DNA from: Caldanaerovirga acetigignens | GTDB taxonomy: Bacteria; Bacillota; Thermosediminibacteria; Thermosediminibacterales; Thermosediminibacteraceae | Direction: 5' to 3' | NCBI RefSeq assembly: GCF_900142995.1 | Contig: NZ_FRCR01000002.1 | Coordinates: forward strand, 124,001-188,000 | Length of the DNA: 64,000 nucleotides | In this document: positions 57,247 through 64,000 of the stretch, piece by piece | Numbering within the stretch: the first letter of the stretch is position 1 | Layout of the letters: every line of letters begins with the position of its first letter | The notes under the pieces: generated by a model | What the model saw: the letters and a program-made list of their open reading frames with translations, nothing else | Told to the model about the DNA's origin: nothing | The model's database searches: none | Made by a program: the position numbers and the translations under genes

Positions 57247-58170
57247 ATGATAAGGCTAGAGAGGCTTACCGAAAAACCTATTCTTGAGCCAAAACGAAAT
57301 GGAGAAGCGGAGAGCGAATGGGAGAGGGCAGCGGTGTTCAACTGCGCTGCCATTTATGACAACGGCCTTTTCCACCTGATTTACAGAGCTTCAAACATAG
57401 GCCCCCATGAGAAATACGGGCGGTACATTTCGAGGTTGGGTTACGCGGTAAGCACCGATGGCTTGAATTTTAACAGGCTACGGGCTCCAATAATCACAAA
57501 CGACCAGCCTCACGAACAGAGAGGATGTGAGGATCCACGGGTAGTCAAGATTGGCGATACCTATTATATGATGTACGTGGCATTCGGCGGAAGATTCGAC
57601 GGCGACTGGCGTATATGTCTTGCAACTTCCAAAAACCTCATTAAATGGGAAAAACACGGAATAGTGCTCGATGAGCCAAATAAAAACGCCTCGCTCTTCC
57701 CAGAAAAAATAAACGGAAAGTTCGTCATGCTTCACCGCAGATACCCGAATATTTGGATAGCTTTCTCAGAAGATTTAAAAGCATGGCACGACCACAGACC
57801 CATTTTAGAGCCTGTGAAAGGTACGTGGCAGAGCGCAAGAGTAGGCATAGCAGGACCCCCTATAAAGACCCAGGACGGCTGGTTTTTGATATACCATGCA
57901 GCCGACTCAAAAAATACGTACAGGCTTGGAGCTGCTCTTTTGGACCTCGAAGATCCTTCGAAAGTTTTAGCGAGGCAGGAAGACCCCATAATGGAGCCGC
58001 AGCTTTCATGGGAAAAAGAAGGATATGTGCCGAATGTAGTCTTCAGTTGCGGACATGCTGTAAAGGGCGACGACATATACATCTACTATGCAGGGGCGGA
58101 TAGCGCTATAGGGGTGGCATATTTAAACAAAGCAGACATAAAGTTTAGGAGGGCAAGGGCTGTAGCATAA
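57247..58170 (+). CDS. Glycoside phosphorylase, family GH130
   Basis: 307 residues, five-bladed beta-propeller. GCEDPRVVKIGDTYYMMYVAF near residue 98 contains the catalytic Asp of GH130, and KNASLFPEKINGKFVMLHRRYP and the QSARVGIAGPPIKTQDGWFLIYHA block supply phosphate and sugar contacts. Family enzymes phosphorolyse beta-mannosides such as mannosyl-glucose or mannooligosaccharides, giving mannose-1-phosphate. The exact substrate is not readable. It lacks a signal peptide, so it is cytoplasmic. It is next to a mannitol PTS operon, with its own terminator. Confidence 0.88.
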   Translation: MIRLERLTEKPILEPKRNGEAESEWERAAVFNCAAIYDNGLFHLIYRASNIGPHEKYGRYISRLGYAVSTDGLNFNRLRAPIITNDQPHEQRGCEDPRVVKIGDTYYMMYVAFGGRFDGDWRICLATSKNLIKWEKHGIVLDEPNKNASLFPEKINGKFVMLHRRYPNIWIAFSEDLKAWHDHRPILEPVKGTWQSARVGIAGPPIKTQDGWFLIYHAADSKNTYRLGAALLDLEDPSKVLARQEDPIMEPQLSWEKEGYVPNVVFSCGHAVKGDDIYIYYAGADSAIGVAYLNKADIKFRRARAVA

Positions 58171-58200
58171 TAAAGCCGGCGAAAAGTGCCGGCTTTTAAA
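58169..58200 (+). terminator. Rho-independent terminator after GH130 gene
   Basis: AAAGCCGGC-GAAAAGT-GCCGGCTTTT forms a 9-bp stem and ends in T residues. Confidence 0.85.
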
Positions 58201-58202
58201 AT

Positions 58203-58223
58203 TGTCACCGTCTGATGGGGACA
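58203..58223 (+). promoter_or_regulatory. Inverted repeat 1 upstream of the mtl promoter (probable MtlR site)
   Basis: TGTCACC-N7-GGGGACA, an imperfect dyad centred 64 bases before the expected transcription start. It resembles the B. subtilis MtlR target pattern (TTGNCAC...GTGNCAA) and has a twin at 58305-58325. Confidence 0.6.
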
Positions 58224-58242
58224 GACCTTTATTATCTTTTTA

Positions 58243-58271
58243 TTGCACCGTAAAGAAATAGAGGATATAAT
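58243..58271 (+). promoter_or_regulatory. Promoter of the mannitol operon
   Basis: TTGCAC (58243-58248), 17-base spacer and TATAAT (58266-58271). It sits between the two inverted repeats. The -35 is one base off TTGACA in two places, which is common for activator-dependent promoters. Confidence 0.75.
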
Positions 58272-58304
58272 AAAATCAGAAAATATAAGAAATTCATAAA
58301 ATAA

Positions 58305-58325
58305 TGTCACCATCTATTGGTGACA
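58305..58325 (+). promoter_or_regulatory. Inverted repeat 2 downstream of the mtl promoter (probable MtlR site)
   Basis: TGTCACC-N7-GGTGACA, a perfect 7-bp dyad centred about 37 bases after the expected transcription start, ahead of mtlA. It is a better dyad than copy 1. The distance between copies is 102 bases, start to start. Confidence 0.65.
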
Positions 58326-58348
58326 AAATTTAAGAGGAGGGTGAATTT

Positions 58349-59710
58349 ATGAGGGCAAAAATTCAGGCTTTTGGGAGATTTTTAAGCGGAATGGTGATGC
58401 CCAACATCGGTGCCTTTATAGCGTGGGGGCTTATAACTGCGTTTTTTATCCCCACTGGCTGGACTCCCAATGAACACCTGGGCAAATTAGTAGGCCCCAT
58501 GATTACTTATCTACTTCCGCTGTTAATAGGTTATACAGGCGGAAAGATGGTGCACGATGTGAGGGGTGGTGTCGTCGGCGCTGTAGCCACTATGGGCGTA
58601 ATAGTGGGCTCGGATATACCAATGTTCATGGGTGCGATGATAATGGGTCCACTAGGCGGATACGTTATAAAAAAGGTGGACGAAGCATTGAAAGACAGGA
58701 TACCGGCCGGATTTGAGATGCTGGTGAACAACTTTTCTGCAGGAATTGTAGGCATGATAGTCACGATTCTGGCATATTCTGCCATAGGCCCGGTGGTTTT
58801 GGGTCTCAACAAGGTCCTGGCTGCAGGAGTTCAGGCCATAGTGAATATGGGACTTTTACCTCTTGCTTCTATATTCATAGAGCCTGGCAAAATATTGTTT
58901 TTAAACAACGCCATTAACCACGGGATTTTGGGACCACTAGGAGTGGCGGAAGTCGCCCAGAAAGGCAAGTCCATTTTCTTCCTGCTCGAGACTAACCCGG
59001 GGCCTGGTTTGGGAGTGCTCCTGGCCTACTGGCTCGTGGGTAAGGGGATGGCTAAGCAGTCTGCGCCCGGTGCGATAATTATACACTTTTTTGGCGGAAT
59101 CCACGAGATTTACTTCCCGTACGTACTAATGAATCCGATACTGGTGATCGCTGTGATCCTGGGCGGAGCTGCCGGTGTGTTCACCTTTGCCGCCCTTGGT
59201 GCGGGGCTTGTGGCGACCCCATCGCCGGGAAGCATTTTCGCGGAAATAGCTATGGCACCTAAAGGCGGCCTAATTCCGGTGTTGGCAGGTATCGCGCTTT
59301 CGGCTTTGGTGTCCTTTCTTGTGTCTTCCCTGCTTCTAAAGCGTTTCGCTCAGGACGAGGAAGACCTGGATGCTGCAAAGCAGATGGTGAGCCAGCTTAA
59401 AGGCGGAAGGGCACACGAGGTAACAAAAAGGCCAAAAATAAGAAAAATAGTTTTTGCCTGCGATGGTGGCATGGGTTCATCAGCCATGGGTGCTTCGGTC
59501 TTGAGAAGGAAAATCAAGGAAGCAGGTTTGGATATTGAAGTAGTGCACACCGCCATAAACGAAATTCCGGAAGACGCCGATATAGTAATTACGCACAGAG
59601 AACTTACTGCGCGGGCAAAAGCAAAAGTCCCCGGTGCAGAGCATGTATCAATCGAAACTTTCGTGAATAATCCGATATACGATGAACTGGTCGATAGGTT
59701 GAAAAAATGA
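58349..59710 (+). CDS. mtlA: PTS mannitol transporter, EIICB
   Basis: 453 residues. The EIIC membrane part (about 10-335) carries several hydrophobic helices and the FGGIHEIYFPYVLMNP substrate region near residue 248; GNIGxxx-type MPNIGAFIAWGLITAFFIPTGW is the MtlA N-terminus. The EIIB domain (about 365-453) has the phospho-cysteine C371 in VFACDGGMGSSAMGAS. It lacks the C-terminal EIIA, which is encoded by mtlF. It imports mannitol as mannitol-1-phosphate at the membrane. ATG follows AGAGGAGGG. A terminator hairpin separates it from mtlR. Confidence 0.96.
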   Translation: MRAKIQAFGRFLSGMVMPNIGAFIAWGLITAFFIPTGWTPNEHLGKLVGPMITYLLPLLIGYTGGKMVHDVRGGVVGAVATMGVIVGSDIPMFMGAMIMGPLGGYVIKKVDEALKDRIPAGFEMLVNNFSAGIVGMIVTILAYSAIGPVVLGLNKVLAAGVQAIVNMGLLPLASIFIEPGKILFLNNAINHGILGPLGVAEVAQKGKSIFFLLETNPGPGLGVLLAYWLVGKGMAKQSAPGAIIIHFFGGIHEIYFPYVLMNPILVIAVILGGAAGVFTFAALGAGLVATPSPGSIFAEIAMAPKGGLIPVLAGIALSALVSFLVSSLLLKRFAQDEEDLDAAKQMVSQLKGGRAHEVTKRPKIRKIVFACDGGMGSSAMGASVLRRKIKEAGLDIEVVHTAINEIPEDADIVITHRELTARAKAKVPGAEHVSIETFVNNPIYDELVDRLKK

Positions 59711-59730
59711 TGAAAAAAGGAAATAATATG

Positions 59731-59763
59731 GAGTAACAGCTCAAGCTGTTACTCTCATTTTTT
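59731..59763 (+). terminator. Hairpin between mtlA and mtlR
   Basis: GAGTAACAGC-TCAA-GCTGTTACTC, a 10-bp perfect stem with TCATTTTTT behind it. It ends only a few bases before mtlR, so it may limit read-through from mtlA to the downstream genes. Confidence 0.85.
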
Positions 59764-59779
59764 CAAGATGGTGATGAAC

Positions 59780-61813
59780 GTGAGTTTTACCAGGCGGCAA
59801 AGGAAAATAATAAGGGTGTTGTTTGAAGGGCAGGCTACTGCCGAAAAGCTCGCAAGTATTTTAGGGGTTAGCAGGCGAACGATTCTCAGAGACTTACCCG
59901 GGCTTTCTGATAAATTGAAGGCCTATGGGATAAAACTCCAGAGAAAATCAGGGAAGGGCATAAGCCTGGAAGGCGAAAGCGATTCCCTTGAAAATCTGAA
60001 ACGGGACATAGAGAAAGCCTATCAAGATGAAAGGGTAACCCATGAGGAGAGGCAAAAGCTTATCATTTTGTTTTTGCTGGAGAACAAGGAGCCTCAAAAA
60101 CTATACAGCCTGGCAAAGGAGTTTGGAGTTACGGAAGCTACGATAAGCAACGACTTAGATGAAGTGGAAGAATTGCTCTCTGAATATGGACTGAAGCTTG
60201 TGAGGAGGCCGGGACTTGGGGTTTTTATAAAAGGACCCGAAAAAAATATAAGGCACCTCATTACCGAGCTTTTTTACGAATACTTCGATGAAACGCAACT
60301 GGTGAGGCTTATAAGAGAGAATCTGAAGGGGGTTTTAAAGAATGAAGATTGGGTTGAGAGGATAAAAGGTAGGTTTTTTGGTTTTATTGAGAAAAATTGG
60401 CTTGAAAGTGTAGAAAGTATTTTAAAAAAGACCATTGAAGAAAACGGAATAAACTTAGCGGACAGCGCGTATGCCGGCTTGCTGGTCCACGTAGCCCTTG
60501 CTTTGAAAAGGTTAAAAAACGGAGAGGTTATATCAATAGATGGTGCGCTCCTTTCTGCAATGAGAGGGACCAAGGAGTTCGAACTAGCAGCTCGGCTTGC
60601 AAGTCGGCTGGAAACGACTTTTGGAGTAAAAATTCCTGAAGAAGAACTTGGCTATATAACAATGCATCTTTTGGGGGCTAAACTCCGCGCCGGGGATGAA
60701 GACTTCAGGGAACTTTTTGTAATGGACCACCAGGAAGCTGTGGAAGCTTCTTTGGAAATCCTAAAAGAAGCGGGCAGGGAACTGAAGCGGGACCTGGCAG
60801 GGGATGCTAGGGCTGTAGAAGATTTGGCAATGCACTTGAAGCCCGCTCTCGTTAGAATGAGGATGGGAATGGAAATTAGAAACCCTATTCTTCCCCAGAT
60901 AAAAGATGCCTACCCGGACCTCTTATGGGTGGCGAAAAAAGCTGCTCGGGTTTTGGAAAGTCGGTTTGGCGTTCAGGTTCCGGAGGAAGAGATAGGATAT
61001 ATAGCAATGCACATAGGTGCAGCTCTTGAGAGGAAGATAGAGAAGGCAGGGGTAGTGCTGGTATGCCCAAGCGGCATCGGAAGCGCCAGGATGCTGGCAA
61101 GTCGTATAAAGAAAGAGCTGCCGGATTTGGAAATCATCGATGTGGTTTCGCTGTTAGATTTGGAAAGGGCTCTGGAAAAACACCCCGAGACAGAGGCCGT
61201 GATATCTACCGTGCCTTTAGAAGAAGACAGGCTGCCGGTAATAGTGGTGTCTCCGCTATTATCCTACGATGATGTGGAAAATATCAAGACTTTAATCAGG
61301 AAGAAGACTTTTTTGGATAAAAAAAGCTGCGAAAAGCAAAAGACGGGCGGCGATATAGCGTTTGAACTGCTGGAACATTTTTCGCTGGAAAAAGTAAATA
61401 CGGGAACTTTTGAGGAACTACTGGATGCCATAGGGGAAAAGATTAAGTCAAAGCCGGGGATAATTTCTGTATCGGAAGTGAAAAGGGATATTAATGAAAG
61501 AGAATTGAAGTCGGGGACTGCCGTGCCCGGGGCGGGAATCTCAGTGCTCCACGCCAGGACCGTTGGAGTAGAAAAGCCTTTTTTGGGACTTTTTCGCCTG
61601 GAAAAACCTCTTAAGATGAAAAGTATGGATGGTGGAATAGAGGATGTCAAGGCATGTCTTTTAATGCTACTTCCTAAAAAATCTTCGCCGAAAGAGATGG
61701 AGATAATGGGACGTATAAGCGCAGCTTTGATAGAAGAAGAAGGCTTTGCCGAATTGCTTAAAGACGGTGCTGATGTGGAAGTGATTAGGTCATTTATTAG
61801 GATTTTAAAATAG
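59780..61813 (+). CDS. mtlR: MtlR-type BglG-family transcriptional activator
   Basis: About 677 residues. Two helix-turn-helix parts lie at the N-terminus (AEKLASILGVSRRTILRDL near residue 20, and EFGVTEATISNDLDEVEELL near 115). PRD1 and PRD2 follow (with GYITMHLLGAKL and GYIAMHIGAALE histidine regions), then an EIIB-like domain with a Cys in VVLVCPSGIGSARML and an EIIA-like domain (GAGISVLHARTVGVEKPFLGLF). This is the MtlR order; phosphorylation by PTS enzymes sets its activity. GTG 59780 with GGTGA upstream is preferred to the ATG at 59768, which abuts the hairpin. It lies between mtlA and mtlF. Confidence 0.9.
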   Translation: MSFTRRQRKIIRVLFEGQATAEKLASILGVSRRTILRDLPGLSDKLKAYGIKLQRKSGKGISLEGESDSLENLKRDIEKAYQDERVTHEERQKLIILFLLENKEPQKLYSLAKEFGVTEATISNDLDEVEELLSEYGLKLVRRPGLGVFIKGPEKNIRHLITELFYEYFDETQLVRLIRENLKGVLKNEDWVERIKGRFFGFIEKNWLESVESILKKTIEENGINLADSAYAGLLVHVALALKRLKNGEVISIDGALLSAMRGTKEFELAARLASRLETTFGVKIPEEELGYITMHLLGAKLRAGDEDFRELFVMDHQEAVEASLEILKEAGRELKRDLAGDARAVEDLAMHLKPALVRMRMGMEIRNPILPQIKDAYPDLLWVAKKAARVLESRFGVQVPEEEIGYIAMHIGAALERKIEKAGVVLVCPSGIGSARMLASRIKKELPDLEIIDVVSLLDLERALEKHPETEAVISTVPLEEDRLPVIVVSPLLSYDDVENIKTLIRKKTFLDKKSCEKQKTGGDIAFELLEHFSLEKVNTGTFEELLDAIGEKIKSKPGIISVSEVKRDINERELKSGTAVPGAGISVLHARTVGVEKPFLGLFRLEKPLKMKSMDGGIEDVKACLLMLLPKKSSPKEMEIMGRISAALIEEEGFAELLKDGADVEVIRSFIRILK

Positions 61814-61823
61814 ATAGGGGGTA

Positions 61824-62294
61824 ATGAAGTTGGCGTTTGCTTTTTTCAGGAAAAAAGATGAATTGATTAGCGAAAAGGCCGTTGCAGTAGGCGCGAAAGC
61901 TAAAGATAAATATGAAGCTATAGAAATAGTGGGTGAGTTACTGGTAAGAGAAGGGCATGTAGAACGTTCTTATATAGACGAAATGAAAAAGAGAGAGGAA
62001 CTTTTATCCACGTATATTGGGAATGGGATTGCAATTCCTCATGGCGGAAGCGAAGCAAAAGAAAAGATCAAAAAGAGCGGGCTTGCAGTGGCCCAGTTTC
62101 CTGAAGGAGTTGATTTCGGCAACGGGAACAAGGCGTATATAGTAATAGGAATAGCAGCAAAGGGCGACGAACACCTTGATATTCTAGCAAATATTGCGAC
62201 AGCCTGCGAAGATGAAAATAGGGTGAAAAAACTAGTAAAAACCAAGAATCCTAAAGAAATCATAAGGTTGCTGAAAGAAGGGTTTTCAAGATGA
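61824..62294 (+). CDS. mtlF: PTS mannitol-type EIIA
   Basis: 156 residues. The phosphorylation site is H73 in GNGIAIPHGGSEAKEKI, within the usual EIIA fold; VREGHVERSYIDEMKKREELL and VVIGIAAKGDEHLDILANIATAC are the other family blocks. It takes phosphate from HPr and passes it to C371 of MtlA. ATG 61824 follows TAGGGGG. The stop overlaps the mtlD start by 4 bases. Confidence 0.95.
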   Translation: MKLAFAFFRKKDELISEKAVAVGAKAKDKYEAIEIVGELLVREGHVERSYIDEMKKREELLSTYIGNGIAIPHGGSEAKEKIKKSGLAVAQFPEGVDFGNGNKAYIVIGIAAKGDEHLDILANIATACEDENRVKKLVKTKNPKEIIRLLKEGFSR

Positions 62295-63427
62295 AGACGG
62301 CTGTTCATTTTGGTGCTGGCAACATAGGGCGGGGCTTCATAGGTTTTTTGCTTGCAAAGGCCGGGTACCGTGTAGTATTTGTCGATATAAATCCCGGTTT
62401 GATAGAAGAGCTCAATAAAAGCGGTTCTTACAAGGTTTTGGAAAAGGGCGACGAGCTTAAGGTCCATCTGGTTGAAGGCGTGGAGGGCATCCTGGCATCA
62501 GACGAGGAAATGGTCGCTGAAAAGATAATCGAGGCTCAGATAGTTACAACGGCGGTGGGGCCGGGTGTCTTGAAGGCTATAGCTCCTATTATAGCATCGG
62601 GTATTTCGCTCAGGTTAAAGCGTTCATCGAAGCCACTCAATGTTATTGCTTGCGAAAATATGGTGGGTGCATCTACTTTTTTAAAAGAAAAGGTCATGGA
62701 AAAACTTACACCTGAAGAAAGACAGGAGGCGATAAAAAAGGTGGGATTTCCTGATGCCTCGGTGGACAGGATAGTTCCCCCTCAGGAAGGGACCTTTCTC
62801 CTTGATGTTTCAGTAGAACCGTACTTCGAATGGGTGGTGGATGCCGGAGGCTTTGCTGGGGAAATACCGTCAATCCCGGGGATGAAAGCTGTTGATAACC
62901 TGCGGGCTTACGTAGAGCGAAAAATTTATACATTGAACACCGGACATGCAGTGGCGGCTTACCTCGGTTACCAAAAAGGTTACGGCACTATACTTGATGC
63001 GCTGAATGAAAAAAGTATACTTGAGACGGTCAGGGGGGCGATGGAAGAGTCGGGAACTTACCTGACGACCAGATTTGGATTTGATAAAAAGGAGCACGGC
63101 AATTACATCGAAAGTACGTTGAGGCGTTTTCTAAATCCAGCTCTGAAAGATGCTGTAGTTCGTGTGGGGCGAAATCCTTTGAGAAAATTGGGCCCTGAAG
63201 ACCGATTAATTTATCCGGCTATGAAAGCCCAGCAGCTCGGGATAACTCCCCATAATTTATGCAAGGGAATAGCCGCAGCCTTAAAATTCGACTATGAAGA
63301 GGATGAAGAAGCCCTCAAACTGCAGATGATGATTAAAGATGAAGGAATAGAGCAAGTTCTAAAAAAGGTATGTGGTATACCAGAAGAAAATCCATTATTC
63401 GAGATTATAAAAGGATATTTTTTATAA
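62291..63427 (+). CDS. mtlD: Mannitol-1-phosphate 5-dehydrogenase
   Basis: 378 residues. FGAGNIGRGFIGFLLAKAGYRVVFVD is the NAD-binding start, with ENMVGASTFLKEKV near residue 121, and NTGHAVAAYLGYQKGYGTI near 217 holds the catalytic lysine-free polyol motif of this family. It oxidises mannitol-1-phosphate to fructose-6-phosphate for glycolysis. It overlaps the mtlF stop. It ends the mannitol operon and is followed by a hairpin. Confidence 0.96.
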   Translation: MKTAVHFGAGNIGRGFIGFLLAKAGYRVVFVDINPGLIEELNKSGSYKVLEKGDELKVHLVEGVEGILASDEEMVAEKIIEAQIVTTAVGPGVLKAIAPIIASGISLRLKRSSKPLNVIACENMVGASTFLKEKVMEKLTPEERQEAIKKVGFPDASVDRIVPPQEGTFLLDVSVEPYFEWVVDAGGFAGEIPSIPGMKAVDNLRAYVERKIYTLNTGHAVAAYLGYQKGYGTILDALNEKSILETVRGAMEESGTYLTTRFGFDKKEHGNYIESTLRRFLNPALKDAVVRVGRNPLRKLGPEDRLIYPAMKAQQLGITPHNLCKGIAAALKFDYEEDEEALKLQMMIKDEGIEQVLKKVCGIPEENPLFEIIKGYFL

Positions 63428-63443
63428 AAAGAAAAAAATCTCT

Positions 63444-63490
63444 AAAAAGCACTTCCTTGGCTAGATCCCAGGGGGTGCTTTATTTATTGC
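63444..63490 (+). terminator. Terminator after mtlD
   Basis: AAAGCAC (63446-63452) pairs with GTGCTTT (63475-63481), with an inner paired segment, then an A/T-rich run. The T-run is weak. Confidence 0.6.
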
Positions 63491-63556
63491 AGATTATACT
63501 AAGCTGGCTCGGGGGATAATGCTATTAGGGACATTTAAAAAATTGACGTTGACTTA

Positions 63557-63585
63557 TTGACAGCGAAAAACAAATAAAGTATAAT
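63557..63585 (+). promoter_or_regulatory. Consensus sigma-A promoter of the selenoprotein gene
   Basis: TTGACA (63557-63562), 17-base spacer and TATAAT (63580-63585), both perfect. It directs transcription of the gene that starts at 63609. Confidence 0.9.
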
Positions 63586-63608
63586 AAAATTAAGCTGGAG
63601 GTGAAAAA

Positions 63609-63893
63609 ATGGTAAATATACAGATAGATGAAAGAGCAAAAAATTTCATTAGGCAGAAAAATGCCGACGCTGTGACAGTAAAATTGGAGCGCTACGGCGG
63701 AGGGTGAGCAGGTTGCAGGTATCTGCCTACCGTGTACGTAGGTGTCCCATCTGATGCTAACGATTACGAAGTATACGAGGTCGACGGTATAAAGGTGTAC
63801 GTCAGTCCTTTTGTCAATACAAGAGATGGCCTTAAAATTTACATTTCTGGTTTTGGTATGTTCAAAAACCTTGCCGTAACCGGAGGGTATTGA
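63609..63893 (+). CDS. HesB-like selenoprotein with in-frame UGA (Sec33)
   Basis: 94 residues when the TGA at 63705-63707 is read as selenocysteine. Before it: MVNIQIDERAKNFIRQKNAD then AVTVKLERYGGG. After it: U-A-G-C-RYLPTVYVGVP, then EVYEVDGIKVYVSPFV and KIYISGFGMFKNLAVTGGY, ending TGA at 63891. This is an A-type (HesB/IscA-like) fold, where a Cys normally follows the glycine run. A family of HesB-like selenoproteins with Sec at this place is known. The ATG has GGAGGTG 5 bases upstream and a perfect promoter. The frame is open on both sides of the TGA with no other stop. Sec insertion genes lie outside the window. An iron-sulfur role is inferred from the fold. Confidence 0.9.
63708..63741 (+). 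other. Candidate bacterial SECIS element
   Basis: Directly after the UGA, GGT-T-GCAG-GTAT-CTGC-CT-ACC (63711-63731) folds into a hairpin with GU at the start of the loop, as bacterial SECIS loops require. Its 5' arm GGTTGCAGGT is like that of the E. coli fdhF element. A second hairpin CCTAC-CGTGTAC-GTAGG (63726-63742) overlaps it and is an alternative. The loop of the first is 12 bases from the UGA, a little close. Confidence 0.6.
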
Positions 63894-64000
63894 TTAGACT
63901 TTTTTATGCTCCTTGTAAAGCTGTATAAACTTCATTATAAACATGAACTCTTCTGGAGTACAATCTGCTATTATTTCCAAAAAGGACTTCACTTTCGGGT
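63894..64000 (-). CDS. C-terminal end of a convergent gene (partial)
   Basis: On the minus strand the frame ends with TAA at 63894-63896 and runs out of the window. The visible 34 residues (KVKSFLEIIADCTPEEFMFI then MKFIQLYKEHKKV) are helical and charged, like the tail of a small helical protein; I do not recognise it. Its stop is directly next to the selenoprotein stop, so the two genes converge without a gap. Confidence 0.55.
   Translation of the reverse strand, partial: PKVKSFLEIIADCTPEEFMFIMKFIQLYKEHKKV

Overview
The window is a gene-dense segment of a low-to-mid GC Firmicute chromosome, most likely a thermophilic anaerobic clostridium of the Thermoanaerobacterales/Thermosediminibacterales type. 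The reasons are the gene order (recF-remB-gyrB-gyrA; tmk-darA-yaaR-holB-ricT; rsmI; abrB; metG-tatD-rsmA; yabG-veg; ispE-purR-spoVG-glmU-prs-rplY-pth), many TTG/GTG starts behind strong GGAGG ribosome sites, three T-box leaders, a TPP riboswitch, sporulation-type genes (yabG, a SpoIID fusion, a SPOCS-LysM protein, spoVG, an AbrB/SpoVT-like regulator) and an in-frame-UGA selenoprotein gene. The species call is inference. The order follows the B. subtilis oriC-proximal backbone, so the window lies close to the replication origin, with accessory modules spliced into it.

Layout. 1-5306: end of recF, a DciA-like gene, remB, gyrB and gyrA. 5303-10900: a zinc-ribbon gene on the minus strand, then an operon of a PLP decarboxylase, tmk, darA, yaaR, holB and ricT, followed by a membrane zinc peptidase. 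10978-16320: dapA, then minus-strand hslO, a TPP-riboswitch operon thiD-thiE-thi4, and a P1-family peptidase. 16464-25294: a T-box with a Tyr specifier (UAC) in front of a nearly complete shikimate/Phe/Tyr operon (pheA, aroF, tyrA, aroA, aroE, aroC, an aroK-aroB fusion, aroQ, aroH). 25324-31755: rsmI, a small hypothetical gene, an HD hydrolase, a proline T-box with proC, an AbrB-type regulator, and a NurA-HerA pair. 31752-38603: a methionine T-box, an IS607-like element with tnpB and a candidate omega RNA, then metG, tatD, a TatD-linked radical SAM gene, rsmA and ykuK. 38596-46277: a glycosyltransferase, yabG, a SpoIID-amidase fusion, veg, a trypsin-like protease, a secreted CAP protein, a small membrane protein and a SPOCS-LysM protein. 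46345-49861: cyanophycinase and cyanophycin synthetase. 49941-57139: ispE through pth. 57247-63427: a GH130 phosphorylase and a mannitol PTS operon (mtlA, mtlR, mtlF, mtlD) whose promoter is flanked by two copies of an inverted repeat. 63557-64000: a HesB-like selenoprotein and the end of a convergent gene.

How the parts work together. Three amino-acid pathways are controlled by tRNA-sensing leaders of one design: Tyr for aromatic synthesis, Pro for proC and Met for metG. Thiamine synthesis is controlled by TPP through a terminator hairpin. The mannitol operon imports and phosphorylates mannitol and oxidises it to fructose-6-phosphate under a BglG/MtlR-type activator. The cyanophycin pair makes and breaks down an Asp-Arg storage polymer and sits next to spore-type genes.

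Most notable: (i) a 94-residue HesB-like protein with Sec at position 33, invisible to ordinary ORF calling; (ii) an IS607-like element lodged between a Met T-box and its metG gene, with a strongly structured 3' RNA region; (iii) a SpoIID-amidase fusion that appears to have lost catalytic residues in both domains; (iv) paired DnaA-box clusters with 11-bp phasing at two intergenic sites; (v) a symmetric operator pair around the mannitol promoter. No tRNA, rRNA or CRISPR array was seen.
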